Positions 1 to 7,241 of a stretch of 64,000 nt of DNA are shown here, piece by piece. Position 1 is the first letter of the stretch, and every line of letters starts with the position of its first letter. A program made the position numbers and the translations under genes. Under the pieces are notes generated by a model. The model searched no databases. It was given only the letters and a program-made list of their open reading frames with translations, and was not told the origin of the DNA. Source of the DNA: a virus; the IMG/VR virus record IMGVR_UViG_3300035663_000001, positions 62,001-126,000 of that record, one strand, 5' to 3'.

Positions 1-142
1 TAAGTGTCTAGAATATTCTAGCTATCCAGTCGATCTCTTCAAAAGAGAATGGGCTAGACAATTAGTAGCGCTAAATACTTCTTGGGAAGAAATTGAAAAA
101 CGTGCTCAGCGAGCGTTAATAAAATTATATGAAAAATCCTAA
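1..142 (+). CDS. C-terminal end of an unknown protein (partial)
   Basis: Reading from base 2, 46 codons remain of a gene that starts before the window and ends TAA at 140-142. The residue pattern is helical and charged (SWEEIEKRAQRALIKLY). Its last codons overlap the ATG of the next gene by 14 bases, so the two are probably translationally coupled. No family can be named from this fragment. Confidence 0.7.
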   Translation, partial: KCLEYSSYPVDLFKREWARQLVALNTSWEEIEKRAQRALIKLYEKS

Positions 143-473
143 AAAATTATTAACTCTAGCAGCGAAGGCGGCTAGGATTTATAAAAACAAAAGGAGCTTT
201 TGTTTGGGTGCCATTGCACTTCGCAGTGATGATGTGATGGTGTATGCCTATAATGGGCACCCTAGTGGTCCGGTTCCTAGTTCTCATTGTGAGGCTCGGT
301 TAGTGAGAAAGTTAGATCAGGGAGCTATTGTTTATTTGGCCCGTGTGACTAAAAATGGTCAATGGGCCAACAGTCAGCCGTGTGCTGATTGTATGAGAGC
401 TATGCGTCGAGCCAAAGTCAAGAAAGTTTATTATACTTGCGGTCCCAATCAATGGGACAGTTTGGAGCCATAG
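129..473 (+). CDS. Cytidine/deoxycytidylate deaminase-like zinc protein
   Basis: 114 residues. It carries the two zinc-binding signatures of the deaminase superfamily: H-C-E at residues 53-55 (the HxE motif, with Glu as the proton shuttle) and P-C-A-D-C at 84-88 (PCxxC). Known members deaminate cytidine, dCMP or a base in RNA; which substrate applies here cannot be read from the sequence. It is shorter than typical dCMP deaminases (about 130-190 residues), so it may be a minimal or variant form. It starts inside the previous gene and its stop overlaps the GTG start of the next. Confidence 0.75.
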   Translation: MKNPKKLLTLAAKAARIYKNKRSFCLGAIALRSDDVMVYAYNGHPSGPVPSSHCEARLVRKLDQGAIVYLARVTKNGQWANSQPCADCMRAMRRAKVKKVYYTCGPNQWDSLEP

Positions 474-664
474 TGAAATTACCGTATCAATACGTATCAG
501 ATCAGGTAGATAAATTGTATGAAAAGGAATTTCCTCTTTCTGATTTAGAAGGAATTAGTCAACATTGTGATTTTATTCGAGCATTTATTAATGCTTGTGG
601 TTGGGATGAGGTAGATTTCATCCGAGTCATGATGGGATTTGAGACAGAATCTTCTGTCAATTAG
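473..664 (+). CDS. Small conserved phage protein, paralogue of 20483-20683
   Basis: 63 residues from a GTG start that overlaps the preceding TAG. GGAG at 463-466 is correctly placed as its ribosome site; an in-frame ATG at 452 is an alternative but lacks one. The C-terminal half (I-N-A-C-G-W-D-E-V-D-F) closely resembles A-E-C-G-W-T-D-Q-E-F in the gene at 20483, so two diverged copies exist in this window. Function unknown. Confidence 0.6.
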   Translation: MKLPYQYVSDQVDKLYEKEFPLSDLEGISQHCDFIRAFINACGWDEVDFIRVMMGFETESSVN

Positions 665-746
665 AATTTATTCTACTACACTTACGCAGTAGAATACTTA
701 ACAATAACAACTGAATCGCCCTAGGCGAGTGCAAAGGAACAGTATT

Positions 747-1022
747 ATGAGTGAAGATAATAATCGTGGTAATCGTGGAGAAGTTGGTCATGGAAGTCCG
801 GGCTCTCGATTGAAGGCTCTTTGGCATGCTAAGAAGTGTCCTGGTACACTCAAGCAATTCGTTCGTTCTCTCAAGGATAATCCTGATGTTGCACTCTGGA
901 AAGCCAATAAGAGTGGCAAGAATAACACGCCTCGTTCGGCAGATACTATTCGACGAGCCAAGGAAGTAGGCCAGGCTACTAAGCAAGCTCGACGTAAGAA
1001 GTCTGATAAGGGTGGAAAATGA
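747..1022 (+). CDS. Small basic protein of unknown function
   Basis: 91 residues, rich in Lys and Arg, with a Gly/Asn/Arg-rich start and a strongly basic tail (RRKKSDKGGK). AAGGAA at 735-740 precedes the ATG at a normal distance. The charge suggests nucleic-acid or ribosome contact, but no domain is recognisable. Its stop overlaps the next start in ATGA. Confidence 0.7.
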   Translation: MSEDNNRGNRGEVGHGSPGSRLKALWHAKKCPGTLKQFVRSLKDNPDVALWKANKSGKNNTPRSADTIRRAKEVGQATKQARRKKSDKGGK

Positions 1023-1198
1023 TTGATGCTTTTATGCTAGTAATGTTACCAGTGGTACTCACTTTAGTGGTATTTTTGGTAGCCGCTTATTATAAGACTA
1101 AGAAACCTCTTCCTCCTTGTGAGGAAGTCAAATCCGAAGTTATTGCTTCTGGATATGATGAAGATGATCCTTCTGAAGGTTCTTCTAAAAATTCTTAG
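1019..1198 (+). CDS. Single-pass membrane protein, 59 aa
   Basis: It starts in the ATGA overlap with the preceding stop. Residues 5-24 form one hydrophobic helix (MLVMLPVVLTLVVFLVAAYY), followed by a basic patch (KTKK) and an acidic, serine-rich tail (DEDDPSEGSSKNS). The arrangement predicts an inner-membrane anchor with the tail in the cytoplasm. Function unknown. Confidence 0.6.
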   Translation: MIDAFMLVMLPVVLTLVVFLVAAYYKTKKPLPPCEEVKSEVIASGYDEDDPSEGSSKNS

Positions 1199-1318
1199 TC
1201 TTTGCTATGTCAGTTTGAAATATCAAGAGTAGCAAGCAGAATAAATAGGGACTTGAACAATTGTGTGACTGATACTTATTTATTCGTTAACTTTTTTACG
1301 ATAAAGGAAATAATTTAC

Positions 1319-1615
1319 ATGAAGTTTTTTAAGAGGTTTCAGGCAGGTGATAAGGTAACTTATATTGGGCATAAGTTTGCTCAGAAGTTATCTGGAAGTT
1401 TGGGGGTAGTTGATTCCCATGTTCAGGGAACAGAGGGCGGGATTGTGGTCACTTTTGGTAGTGAATCATATATTCTAGATGAGAATGTTCATCTTACCCG
1501 TTTCCAGGGCAAGATGCGAGAAGCTCTTCCAGAAGTAGAGGTAGAGCAGCCTAAGGATGTAGAAGTAACTAAACGTAGGGGCGGCAAGCGGCGGTCTCAG
1601 GAAGAAATGGAGTGA
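1319..1615 (+). CDS. Small protein with an SH3-like beta domain
   Basis: 98 residues. The start at 1319 follows AAGGAA (1303-1308); longer in-frame upstream starts lack a ribosome site. Residues 8-60 (GDKVTYIG...GSLGVVDS...GGIVVTFGSESYIL) look like a KOW/SH3-type barrel. The end is Lys/Arg-rich. Function unknown. The 120 bases upstream are noncoding and contain TTGAAC 17 bases before TTATTT, a weak promoter candidate. Confidence 0.65.
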   Translation: MKFFKRFQAGDKVTYIGHKFAQKLSGSLGVVDSHVQGTEGGIVVTFGSESYILDENVHLTRFQGKMREALPEVEVEQPKDVEVTKRRGGKRRSQEEME

Positions 1616-1618
1616 TAT

Positions 1619-1852
1619 ATGTTTCGATGTGAAATTACTAATAAACTGAGTAAGCCTCGTGAAAAGGTGACTAAGGTCGTCGTTAAGACTCGTTCAGTTA
1701 AATATCGTCATTGGAATCGAGAGGCTGAAGAAGTTTGGTTTACTCAAGGAACTGAAATTGTGAGGGAGCTCAACGCCACTGAAGAAGGCGTAGCTTTCTG
1801 GAATCGATTAACAGATGAGGAGCGTCAAGAGTTTGTTAAGGGATTAAGTTAA
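1619..1852 (+). CDS. Hypothetical protein, 77 aa
   Basis: Starts 3 bases after the preceding stop. The first half is basic and beta-rich, the second half helical (ATEEGVAFWNRLTDEERQEF). The phrase EGxAFW recurs near the N-terminus of the gene at 63496, which may indicate a shared short helix motif. No known family recognised. Confidence 0.6.
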   Translation: MFRCEITNKLSKPREKVTKVVVKTRSVKYRHWNREAEEVWFTQGTEIVRELNATEEGVAFWNRLTDEERQEFVKGLS

Positions 1853-1926
1853 TTTCAATCGGAAAGATATCAACAGGATGTCATCGTTATTGGCGTAGGC
1901 TGGGGCTAATAACATAAAGGATTTGC

Positions 1927-2103
1927 ATGTTAGAACAAGAATTGATGCTTCTAATTAGTAAATTAGATGAAGCTCGGTCAGAAATTAAAAAAGAATTAAA
2001 TTCTTTAAGAAATGAATTTCTTTCTTTAGAAACTAAATTAATTGATGTAACTCTTAAAAAAGAAAGACTCCAAGAAAAGTTAAGGAGACTTAGGGACCGT
2101 TAG
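1927..2103 (+). CDS. Short coiled-coil protein, 58 aa
   Basis: AAAGGA lies 6-11 bases before the ATG. Nearly the whole protein is one predicted helix with heptad-spaced Leu/Ile (LLISKLDEARSEIKKELNS and onward), so it probably oligomerises. No function can be assigned. Confidence 0.6.
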   Translation: MLEQELMLLISKLDEARSEIKKELNSLRNEFLSLETKLIDVTLKKERLQEKLRRLRDR

Positions 2104-2111
2104 GGCAAATT

Positions 2112-2330
2112 ATGGATCAAGCCACCGATTTAGAATTAGAATTTACTAAGTTAGTCGAAGAGATGCGAGCTAAAGTAAATGACTTGCAAAAATCTTCTCA
2201 GCTTTCATCTAAAGATGCAAGTATCTTGCAGAATATGATTTCTGAGAGAATTTATTTTCCATCATCTTCTTCAGATGAAGAGTGGTATTCTTCTTCAGAA
2301 GCCTGGACACCTTCTGGTTGTAGTTATTAA
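2112..2330 (+). CDS. Hypothetical protein, 72 aa
   Basis: The first half is an acidic helix (LELEFTKLVEEMRAKVNDL); the second half is Ser/Glu/Trp-rich and probably disordered. It follows the coiled-coil gene by 8 bases and ends just before the next start, so all three probably share a message. Function unknown. Confidence 0.6.
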   Translation: MDQATDLELEFTKLVEEMRAKVNDLQKSSQLSSKDASILQNMISERIYFPSSSSDEEWYSSSEAWTPSGCSY

Positions 2331-2331
2331 T

Positions 2332-2697
2332 ATGGATAAAAATAAAATTTCAATCGGATTGAAAGTTTATTTATCTGATGCTACTGATACCATTTACACA
2401 ATAATGGATCTTCCTAATTTAAAAGATATGGTTCTGTGTCAGGATGCGGCTGGAAAATTTTTAGACCTACCATTATCTAAATTATCATCGTACGATGATT
2501 GGCATCGTCAACAGCTCCATCAAGAAATAGAAGATAAAATCAAGTGCCTTGACACTTCTTTAAGTGAAGTCACACAATATCTTAATTCTTTAATGGATTT
2601 GTTGGAAACAAATAAAATTTCTATTCAGTATTTTAATAATAAAAATATAGAACAACACTATAATTTACTATGCGACAAATTAAAGAAACTGATTTAA
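2332..2697 (+). CDS. Hypothetical protein, 121 aa
   Basis: The ATG at 2332 is taken as the start because it directly follows the preceding TAA. The N-terminal 50 residues are beta-rich (ISIGLKVYLSDATDTIYTI) and the rest is helical (QEIEDKIKCLDTSLSEVTQY). No family recognised. Confidence 0.6.
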   Translation: MDKNKISIGLKVYLSDATDTIYTIMDLPNLKDMVLCQDAAGKFLDLPLSKLSSYDDWHRQQLHQEIEDKIKCLDTSLSEVTQYLNSLMDLLETNKISIQYFNNKNIEQHYNLLCDKLKKLI

Positions 2698-2849
2698 TCG
2701 GGAAAACAATTAAACATATTAGTCAACCTTCGGTTAATGTAGTAACTCTTACTTTTGAAGATGATAGTGCAGTTGACTTGGTGGCTGATTGGGCCATTGA
2801 AACTCCTATGGGTTTAGTAGCTGGTATTTTTCTTGAAGAAAAAAGTTAA
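2670..2849 (+). CDS. Hypothetical small protein, 59 aa
   Basis: Overlaps the end of the preceding gene by 28 bases in another frame. The product (MRQIKETDLIGKTIKHISQP...) looks like a compact alpha/beta protein with an acidic end. Its stop directly abuts the next ATG. Coding status rests on the tight gene packing. Confidence 0.5.
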   Translation: MRQIKETDLIGKTIKHISQPSVNVVTLTFEDDSAVDLVADWAIETPMGLVAGIFLEEKS

Positions 2850-2850
2850 T

Positions 2851-3759
2851 ATGATTCTGATTGGTAGTCGAGCTTTAGCTTTACGGGCGCCTTATCTACT
2901 GACTAAAAAACCAGTAGATTTTGATTTTGTTTGTTCAGAAGAAGAATTTACTCAATGGTTAAATAATAATGAAAAGAAAGTTGCTCCCAATAAAATTTAT
3001 TCTATCCACAATAAACAAATTGTAGAAGGTTTAGTTAATTGTGAATTTGAAATTGTGGGTCAACAACCCTCTACTCAAATGTTAGTAGATTTAGTCAATA
3101 ATGATCCTGAGACGATGGAGACTTCATTTGGTAAAGTTCTTTCTTTAGATTTGTTGTTTACCCTTAAGTGTTCTCATAGATATCTAAAGAATAGTCCATA
3201 TTTTTGGAAAACCTTATTAGATTATCATCGAATGAAATTCGCTGGAGCTAAGGTCAAGGAAGCTTTCCAAGATTTTCTTAAAGTTCGAGAGCGAGAAACA
3301 TACAATTATTCTCATCCTAAATTGAATGTATCTAAGGATAACTTCTTTAAGGATGATCATATTGACTATAAATTTGATCATGATACTTTGCATCAGGCAG
3401 TGGCTTTATATGGTCAGCCGGCTTATCTATCTTATATGAAGGATGGAGAAGAGGTTAAGTCTGATAAAAAGAAATTTTTCCAATGTTCGAGAGAGATTCA
3501 ATTAGCTGGAGTAATTGAGGAGGCTTGTGTTTTAGCCGCAGAACGATCTTTGATTCCGCATCCTGGAGTTTGGTCGCCAGAATATGCTTGGAGGTTTGCG
3601 TTAAGTAAAGTATGTACTTCTATTACCAGCGGTTGGTTTCGTGAATTTGCTTATGAGAATGCCTTAGACATTTTGAAAATGTATCCGGTGTATTTTTGGG
3701 ATAAAATTCAACATGGAATTACTACTGGCTTAGTAAAGCCATTTATTACTAAAGGTTAA
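2851..3759 (+). CDS. Nucleotidyltransferase-fold-like protein
   Basis: 302 residues. The start (MILIGSRALALR...VDFDFV) has the G-S-R/A followed by D-F-D arrangement of the polymerase-beta nucleotidyltransferase superfamily, where Gly-Ser and paired Asp residues bind nucleotide and metal. The remainder is helical, with several His residues (HRYLKNSPYFW, DHDTLHQAVALYG). Substrate unknown; the fold call rests only on the N-terminal motif. The start is placed at the ATG one base after the preceding stop. Confidence 0.5.
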   Translation: MILIGSRALALRAPYLLTKKPVDFDFVCSEEEFTQWLNNNEKKVAPNKIYSIHNKQIVEGLVNCEFEIVGQQPSTQMLVDLVNNDPETMETSFGKVLSLDLLFTLKCSHRYLKNSPYFWKTLLDYHRMKFAGAKVKEAFQDFLKVRERETYNYSHPKLNVSKDNFFKDDHIDYKFDHDTLHQAVALYGQPAYLSYMKDGEEVKSDKKKFFQCSREIQLAGVIEEACVLAAERSLIPHPGVWSPEYAWRFALSKVCTSITSGWFREFAYENALDILKMYPVYFWDKIQHGITTGLVKPFITKG

Positions 3760-3761
3760 AA

Positions 3762-4013
3762 ATGAATTTTAAGTGGTCTCGTTCTTTTTTAATGTGTTAT
3801 GCAGAATTAGAAAAATACTTAAGTAAGGATACAGAAGGTTTATCTTTATTAAAGAGATTCGGAAATCTTGCTGAAGATTCTAATATGTGGGGGTCTGCAA
3901 AGCTTACTATCTCTTTCTCTAAGATAGAGAAACATTTAGTCAATGATATTAACGCTAAGGATCTATTAAATAAGTTAACTTTAGCTTTTGATGAGATGTT
4001 CGATCATCTTTAG
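3762..4013 (+). CDS. Hypothetical protein, 83 aa
   Basis: Helical, Leu/Lys-rich, with two similar halves (AELEKYLSKDTEGLSLLKRF and FSKIEKHLVNDINAKDLLNK), suggesting an internal duplication of a roughly 45-residue helix pair. Immediately precedes the first HREDGPA-repeat block. Function unknown. Confidence 0.6.
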   Translation: MNFKWSRSFLMCYAELEKYLSKDTEGLSLLKRFGNLAEDSNMWGSAKLTISFSKIEKHLVNDINAKDLLNKLTLAFDEMFDHL

Positions 4014-4028
4014 GATGAAGAGTAGCAA

Positions 4029-4448
4029 ATGTCAATTAAAATTATACAAGACCCTATCGGATATATTAAATATACTAAGAATAATGAATTACACCGAGAA
4101 GATGGACCGGCAGTAGAATGGCCTTCAATAGAAGGTGATAATGGGCATCAAGCTTGGTATCTTAATGGTAAGAGACATCGAGAAAATGGTCCCGCAGTAT
4201 TTCATGTAAATGGAGATATTGAGTGGTATTACCATGGGGCTTTACATCGAGAGAATGGCCCGGCCATAGAGAGTACTATTGATGGAACAATTAAGATTTA
4301 CGAATGGTATCTCCATGATATGCGGCATCGAGAAAATGGTCCGGCTGTAGAATGTTCGGATGGATATAAAGAGTTTTGGTTGAATAATGTTCTTATTCCT
4401 TCAGAAGAAGAATATTGGAGATTAATTAAGTTAAAAAACTTTTGGTAA
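4029..4448 (+). CDS. HREDGPA-repeat protein, 4 units
   Basis: First member of the repeat family in this window. Units are HREDGPAVEW, HRENGPAVFH, HRENGPAIES and HRENGPAVEC, each followed by a W/Y-rich strand (QAWYLNG, IEWYYHG). The tail is the common type but divergent (SEEEYWRLIKLKNFW). The units resemble MORN/YwqK-like beta-hairpin repeats, which often act as scaffolds; its role here is unknown. Divergence from the downstream members suggests an older copy. Confidence 0.85.
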   Translation: MSIKIIQDPIGYIKYTKNNELHREDGPAVEWPSIEGDNGHQAWYLNGKRHRENGPAVFHVNGDIEWYYHGALHRENGPAIESTIDGTIKIYEWYLHDMRHRENGPAVECSDGYKEFWLNNVLIPSEEEYWRLIKLKNFW

Positions 4449-4455
4449 AATTAAA

Positions 4456-4944
4456 ATGACCACCACAAAAAATAAACCAATCTATAAAAGAAAAAAAAGT
4501 AAAGACGGAGTTATAAAACATTATAGAAATAACAAATTACATCGAGTAAAAGGGCCAGCAGTAGAATATCCTAATGGAAATAAAGAATGGTATCTTTATG
4601 GTAAATTACATCGAGAAAATGGTCCTGCAGTAGAATTTGCTTGCGGATCTAAATATTGGTATTGTTATGGTAAAAGACATCGAGAAGATGGTCCAGCTGT
4701 TGAGGCTGCTAATGGAAATAAGTTTTGGTGGTTTCATGGTCAAAAACATCGAGAAGATGGTCCAGCAGCAGAATTTATTTCTGGAACTAAAGAATGGTGG
4801 CTTCATGGCAAATGCCATCGAGAAGATGGTCCGGCTGTGCATCCAGTTAAAGGTGCCAAACAATGGTATTATCATGGGAAATTTATTCCCGTTAAATCTA
4901 CTAAGCAATTTAAAAGATGGTTAAAATTGCAAGCTTTATGGTAA
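4456..4944 (+). CDS. HREDGPA-repeat protein, 5 units, alternative tail
   Basis: 162 residues with a basic N-terminus (KNKPIYKRKKSKDG) and five units, the first degenerate (HRVKGPAVEY). Instead of the usual YSEEEYWR tail it ends FKRWLKLQALW. This second tail class also occurs in the genes at 12209, 54631 and 55168. Confidence 0.85.
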   Translation: MTTTKNKPIYKRKKSKDGVIKHYRNNKLHRVKGPAVEYPNGNKEWYLYGKLHRENGPAVEFACGSKYWYCYGKRHREDGPAVEAANGNKFWWFHGQKHREDGPAAEFISGTKEWWLHGKCHREDGPAVHPVKGAKQWYYHGKFIPVKSTKQFKRWLKLQALW

Positions 4945-4947
4945 ATT

Positions 4948-5334
4948 ATGCGAGAAATTAAGATAAGTGAATTTGGCACTATAAGATATTATTGGAATGG
5001 TAAGTTGCATCGAGAAGATGGTCCGGCAGTAGAATGGGATGACGGCTCTAAAGAATGGTGGATTCAAGATATCTTACATCGAGAAGATGGTCCAGCAGCA
5101 GAATATATTGAAGGTACCAAATATTGGTACCATCATGGTCAACTCCATCGAGTTGATGGTCCGGCCATAGAATTTGCTGATGGAACCAAATATTGGTATT
5201 GTTATCAACAATTACATCGAGCGGATGGTCCAGCCATAGAGTATTGTACTGGAAATAAAGAATATTGGATTTATAGTAAAAAATATACAGAAAAAGAATA
5301 TTGGCGTTTAGTTAAGCTAAAAGCTTTATGGTAA
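4948..5334 (+). CDS. HREDGPA-repeat protein, 4 units
   Basis: Starts 3 bases after the previous stop with MREIKISEFGTIRYYWNG, a variant of the common MQEIKID leader. Units: HREDGPAVEW, HREDGPAAEY, HRVDGPAIEF, HRADGPAIEY; tail YTEKEYWRLVKLKALW. The final Trp codon supplies the ATG of the next gene (ATGGTAA overlap). Confidence 0.85.
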   Translation: MREIKISEFGTIRYYWNGKLHREDGPAVEWDDGSKEWWIQDILHREDGPAAEYIEGTKYWYHHGQLHRVDGPAIEFADGTKYWYCYQQLHRADGPAIEYCTGNKEYWIYSKKYTEKEYWRLVKLKALW

Positions 5335-5774
5335 AATATAAAAATAATAAATTGGGCGATATTTATTTACGTCTCGACCGACACATTGAAATAATTAAAG
5401 ATCCTATTTTTGGTAAATTTTGTTACTATTATGATAATCTAATTCATCGAGAAGATGGTCCCGCTATCCTATATTTGAATGGTGATAAAGCTTGGTTTCG
5501 CTATGGAGAGATTCATCGAGAAGATGGGCCGGCCATAGAATATGCTAGTGGAGAAAAACAATGGTGGTTTCAAGGACAATTGCATAGATCAAATGGTCCA
5601 GCTCTTATTGATAAGAAACGCAATTATACCGCCTGGTATTATTTTGGTCTTCGCCATCGAGAAGATGGGCCAGCTGTTCAACATCATAATGGAGATAAAG
5701 AATTTTGGATTCAAAATAAAAAATATTCCGAAGCAGAATATTGGCGGATGGTTAAATTAAAATCTTTATGGTAA
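5328..5774 (+). CDS. HREDGPA-repeat protein, 4 units, extended N-terminus
   Basis: The start overlaps the preceding stop in ATGGTAA. A 35-residue N-terminal extension unlike the other members (KYKNNKLGDIYLRLDRHIEI) precedes units HREDGPAILY, HREDGPAIEY, HRSNGPALID and HREDGPAVQH. Tail YSEAEYWRMVKLKSLW. Confidence 0.85.
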   Translation: MVKYKNNKLGDIYLRLDRHIEIIKDPIFGKFCYYYDNLIHREDGPAILYLNGDKAWFRYGEIHREDGPAIEYASGEKQWWFQGQLHRSNGPALIDKKRNYTAWYYFGLRHREDGPAVQHHNGDKEFWIQNKKYSEAEYWRMVKLKSLW

Positions 5775-5777
5775 AAT

Positions 5778-6095
5778 ATGCAAGAAATTAAAGAAGACGA
5801 ATTTGGAAATAAATTTTATTATTGGAATGGTAAATTGCATCGAGACGATGGTCCAGCCATAGAATGGGCTGATGGAAGTAAAAAATGGTATCTTCATGGC
5901 CAACTACATCGAGAAGCTGGACCAGCTATAGAAGATCCTAATGGAGATAAATGGTGGTATCTTTATGGTAAATGTCATCGAGAAGATGGTCCAGCAGTAG
6001 AAAAAGCTAATGGATCTAAAAGATGGTACCTTCAAGGTATAGGATATATAGAAGAAGAATATTGGCGTTTAGTTAAATTAAAAGCTTTATGGTAA
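5778..6095 (+). CDS. HREDGPA-repeat protein, 3 units
   Basis: 105 residues, the commonest size in the family: leader MQEIKEDEFGNKFYYWNG, units HRDDGPAIEW, HREAGPAIED and HREDGPAVEK, tail YIEEEYWRLVKLKALW. No Shine-Dalgarno sequence is visible before the ATG, which lies 3 bases after the upstream TAA, so re-initiation is the likely route of translation. Confidence 0.85.
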   Translation: MQEIKEDEFGNKFYYWNGKLHRDDGPAIEWADGSKKWYLHGQLHREAGPAIEDPNGDKWWYLYGKCHREDGPAVEKANGSKRWYLQGIGYIEEEYWRLVKLKALW

Positions 6096-6099
6096 AGAT

Positions 6100-6489
6100 A
6101 TGCAAGAAATTAAAATAGATAAAGAAGGAACTAAAAGCTACCATTATAATAGTCAATTACATCGAGAAGATGGTCCAGCGGTAGAATATAGTGATGGATC
6201 TAAAGAATGGTGGCGTCATGATCAACGCCATCGAGAAGATGGTCCAGCCGTAGTATGGATTGGTAGTAGTAAAAAATGGTATTATAATAATAAATTACAT
6301 CGAGAAGACGGCCCAGCTGTAGAATGGTCTGATAGCAGTAAAGAATGGTGGCGTCATGGTCAACGCCATCGAGAAGATGGTCCAGCTATAGAGTATTTCT
6401 ATGGAGAGAAAAACTGGTTTCTTCAAAATGAAGAAATAGAATCAGAAGAAGAATATCGGCGTTTAGTTAAGTTGAAAGCTTTATGGTAA
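6100..6489 (+). CDS. HREDGPA-repeat protein, 4 units
   Basis: Units HREDGPAVEY, HREDGPAVVW, HREDGPAVEW and HREDGPAIEY, with alternating near-identical spacers (KEWWRHDQR, KEWWRHGQR) pointing to duplication of two-unit blocks. The tail is slightly changed (ESEEEYRRLVKLKALW: W to R). Last member of the first block. Confidence 0.85.
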   Translation: MQEIKIDKEGTKSYHYNSQLHREDGPAVEYSDGSKEWWRHDQRHREDGPAVVWIGSSKKWYYNNKLHREDGPAVEWSDSSKEWWRHGQRHREDGPAIEYFYGEKNWFLQNEEIESEEEYRRLVKLKALW

Positions 6490-6501
6490 TAAAAGGATGT
6501 T

Positions 6502-6705
6502 ATGTTAACTTTAAAACAAGCAAAGAATAAATTAAAAAATCATTTAGTTCCATTACTAGGAGATAACCTAAAAGGTGTAGGAATTTCTAGCGTGACAACT
6601 ATTGCTGTCAGAGTAGCTACAGAAAAAGATAAAAAAATAGTTCCAACCTCCTGGGAAGGTTTTAATGTAGAATGTTTAGTGGTTGGAGATTTATTTAAAT
6701 TTTAA
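6502..6705 (+). CDS. Small conserved protein, 67 aa
   Basis: AAAAGGATGTT precedes the start. Pattern: an N-terminal helix (LKQAKNKLKNHLVPLLGDN), then VGISSVTTIAVRVA and a V-P-x-x-W-E-G-F-x-V-E-C strand. This looks like a compact alpha-beta protein of the kind seen beside trypsin-like domains in bacteria, but no catalytic residues are present. Function unknown. Confidence 0.6.
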   Translation: MLTLKQAKNKLKNHLVPLLGDNLKGVGISSVTTIAVRVATEKDKKIVPTSWEGFNVECLVVGDLFKF

Positions 6706-6709
6706 ATAT

Positions 6710-7042
6710 ATGGATTTTGAGCAATATATCGTTGACATTAAAAAATTAACCAAGGCTATTTCTAAAAAAGAATCGGAAGTTTTTATAACCTATAAAGGTT
6801 ACGAATTGGGAATATCCAAGCCCTGGCATATTAAATGCGACACAAAAGAATTTTATTCAGAGTCGCATTTGAATGCGGCTCAATCTTTATATAATATTCT
6901 AATAGAAGAATTAAAAAGAAAAATATCTGCCACTGAAGACCAAGTTTTTTCTTATAAAGAATCATTAACTGAAATAGTTAATCACCCTGGATTGGAATTA
7001 AAACGTGAAATATCTAGACGCCAAGAGACTTCACTCTCATGA
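6710..7042 (+). CDS. Hypothetical protein, 110 aa
   Basis: The ATG at 6710 is preferred over an upstream in-frame TTG inside the preceding gene. N-terminal helix, central strand pair (VFITYKGYELGI), and C-terminal helices rich in Lys/Glu. Function unknown. Confidence 0.55.
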   Translation: MDFEQYIVDIKKLTKAISKKESEVFITYKGYELGISKPWHIKCDTKEFYSESHLNAAQSLYNILIEELKRKISATEDQVFSYKESLTEIVNHPGLELKREISRRQETSLS

Positions 7043-7181
7043 TTCAGTTCTTAGTAAGAAAGATAATCAACTATTAACTGTATTAAGTATTGAAATAAAT
7101 ACTGAATATAAAACCGTAAAGATAAATTGTATAGACGCTAATAATTATTTAGTAACTTTATATCATAACGAAATTAAATAA
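7005..7181 (+). CDS. Possible small protein, 58 aa, GTG start
   Basis: Reads GTG AAA TAT CTA ... and ends TAA at 7179-7181, overlapping the previous gene by 38 bases. The product (LLTVLSIEINTEYKTVKINC...) is beta-rich. There is no strong ribosome site, so coding is uncertain; otherwise this gap would be empty. Confidence 0.35.
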   Translation: MKYLDAKRLHSHDSVLSKKDNQLLTVLSIEINTEYKTVKINCIDANNYLVTLYHNEIK

Positions 7182-7241
7182 TAAATATTTAAAATTACTT
7201 AGTAAGTGCAACGTGGGTAAATTTTGCGATACAGGTGAATT

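Noticed and set aside
1-30. GTGTCTAGAATATTCTAGC as another E-type hairpin
   Set aside because: It lies within a continuous coding frame and lacks the TCCTTAAATA loop.
657-986. Minus-strand open frame opposite 747-1022
   Set aside because: It overlaps a plus-strand gene that has a good ribosome site, and its product shows no recognisable pattern.
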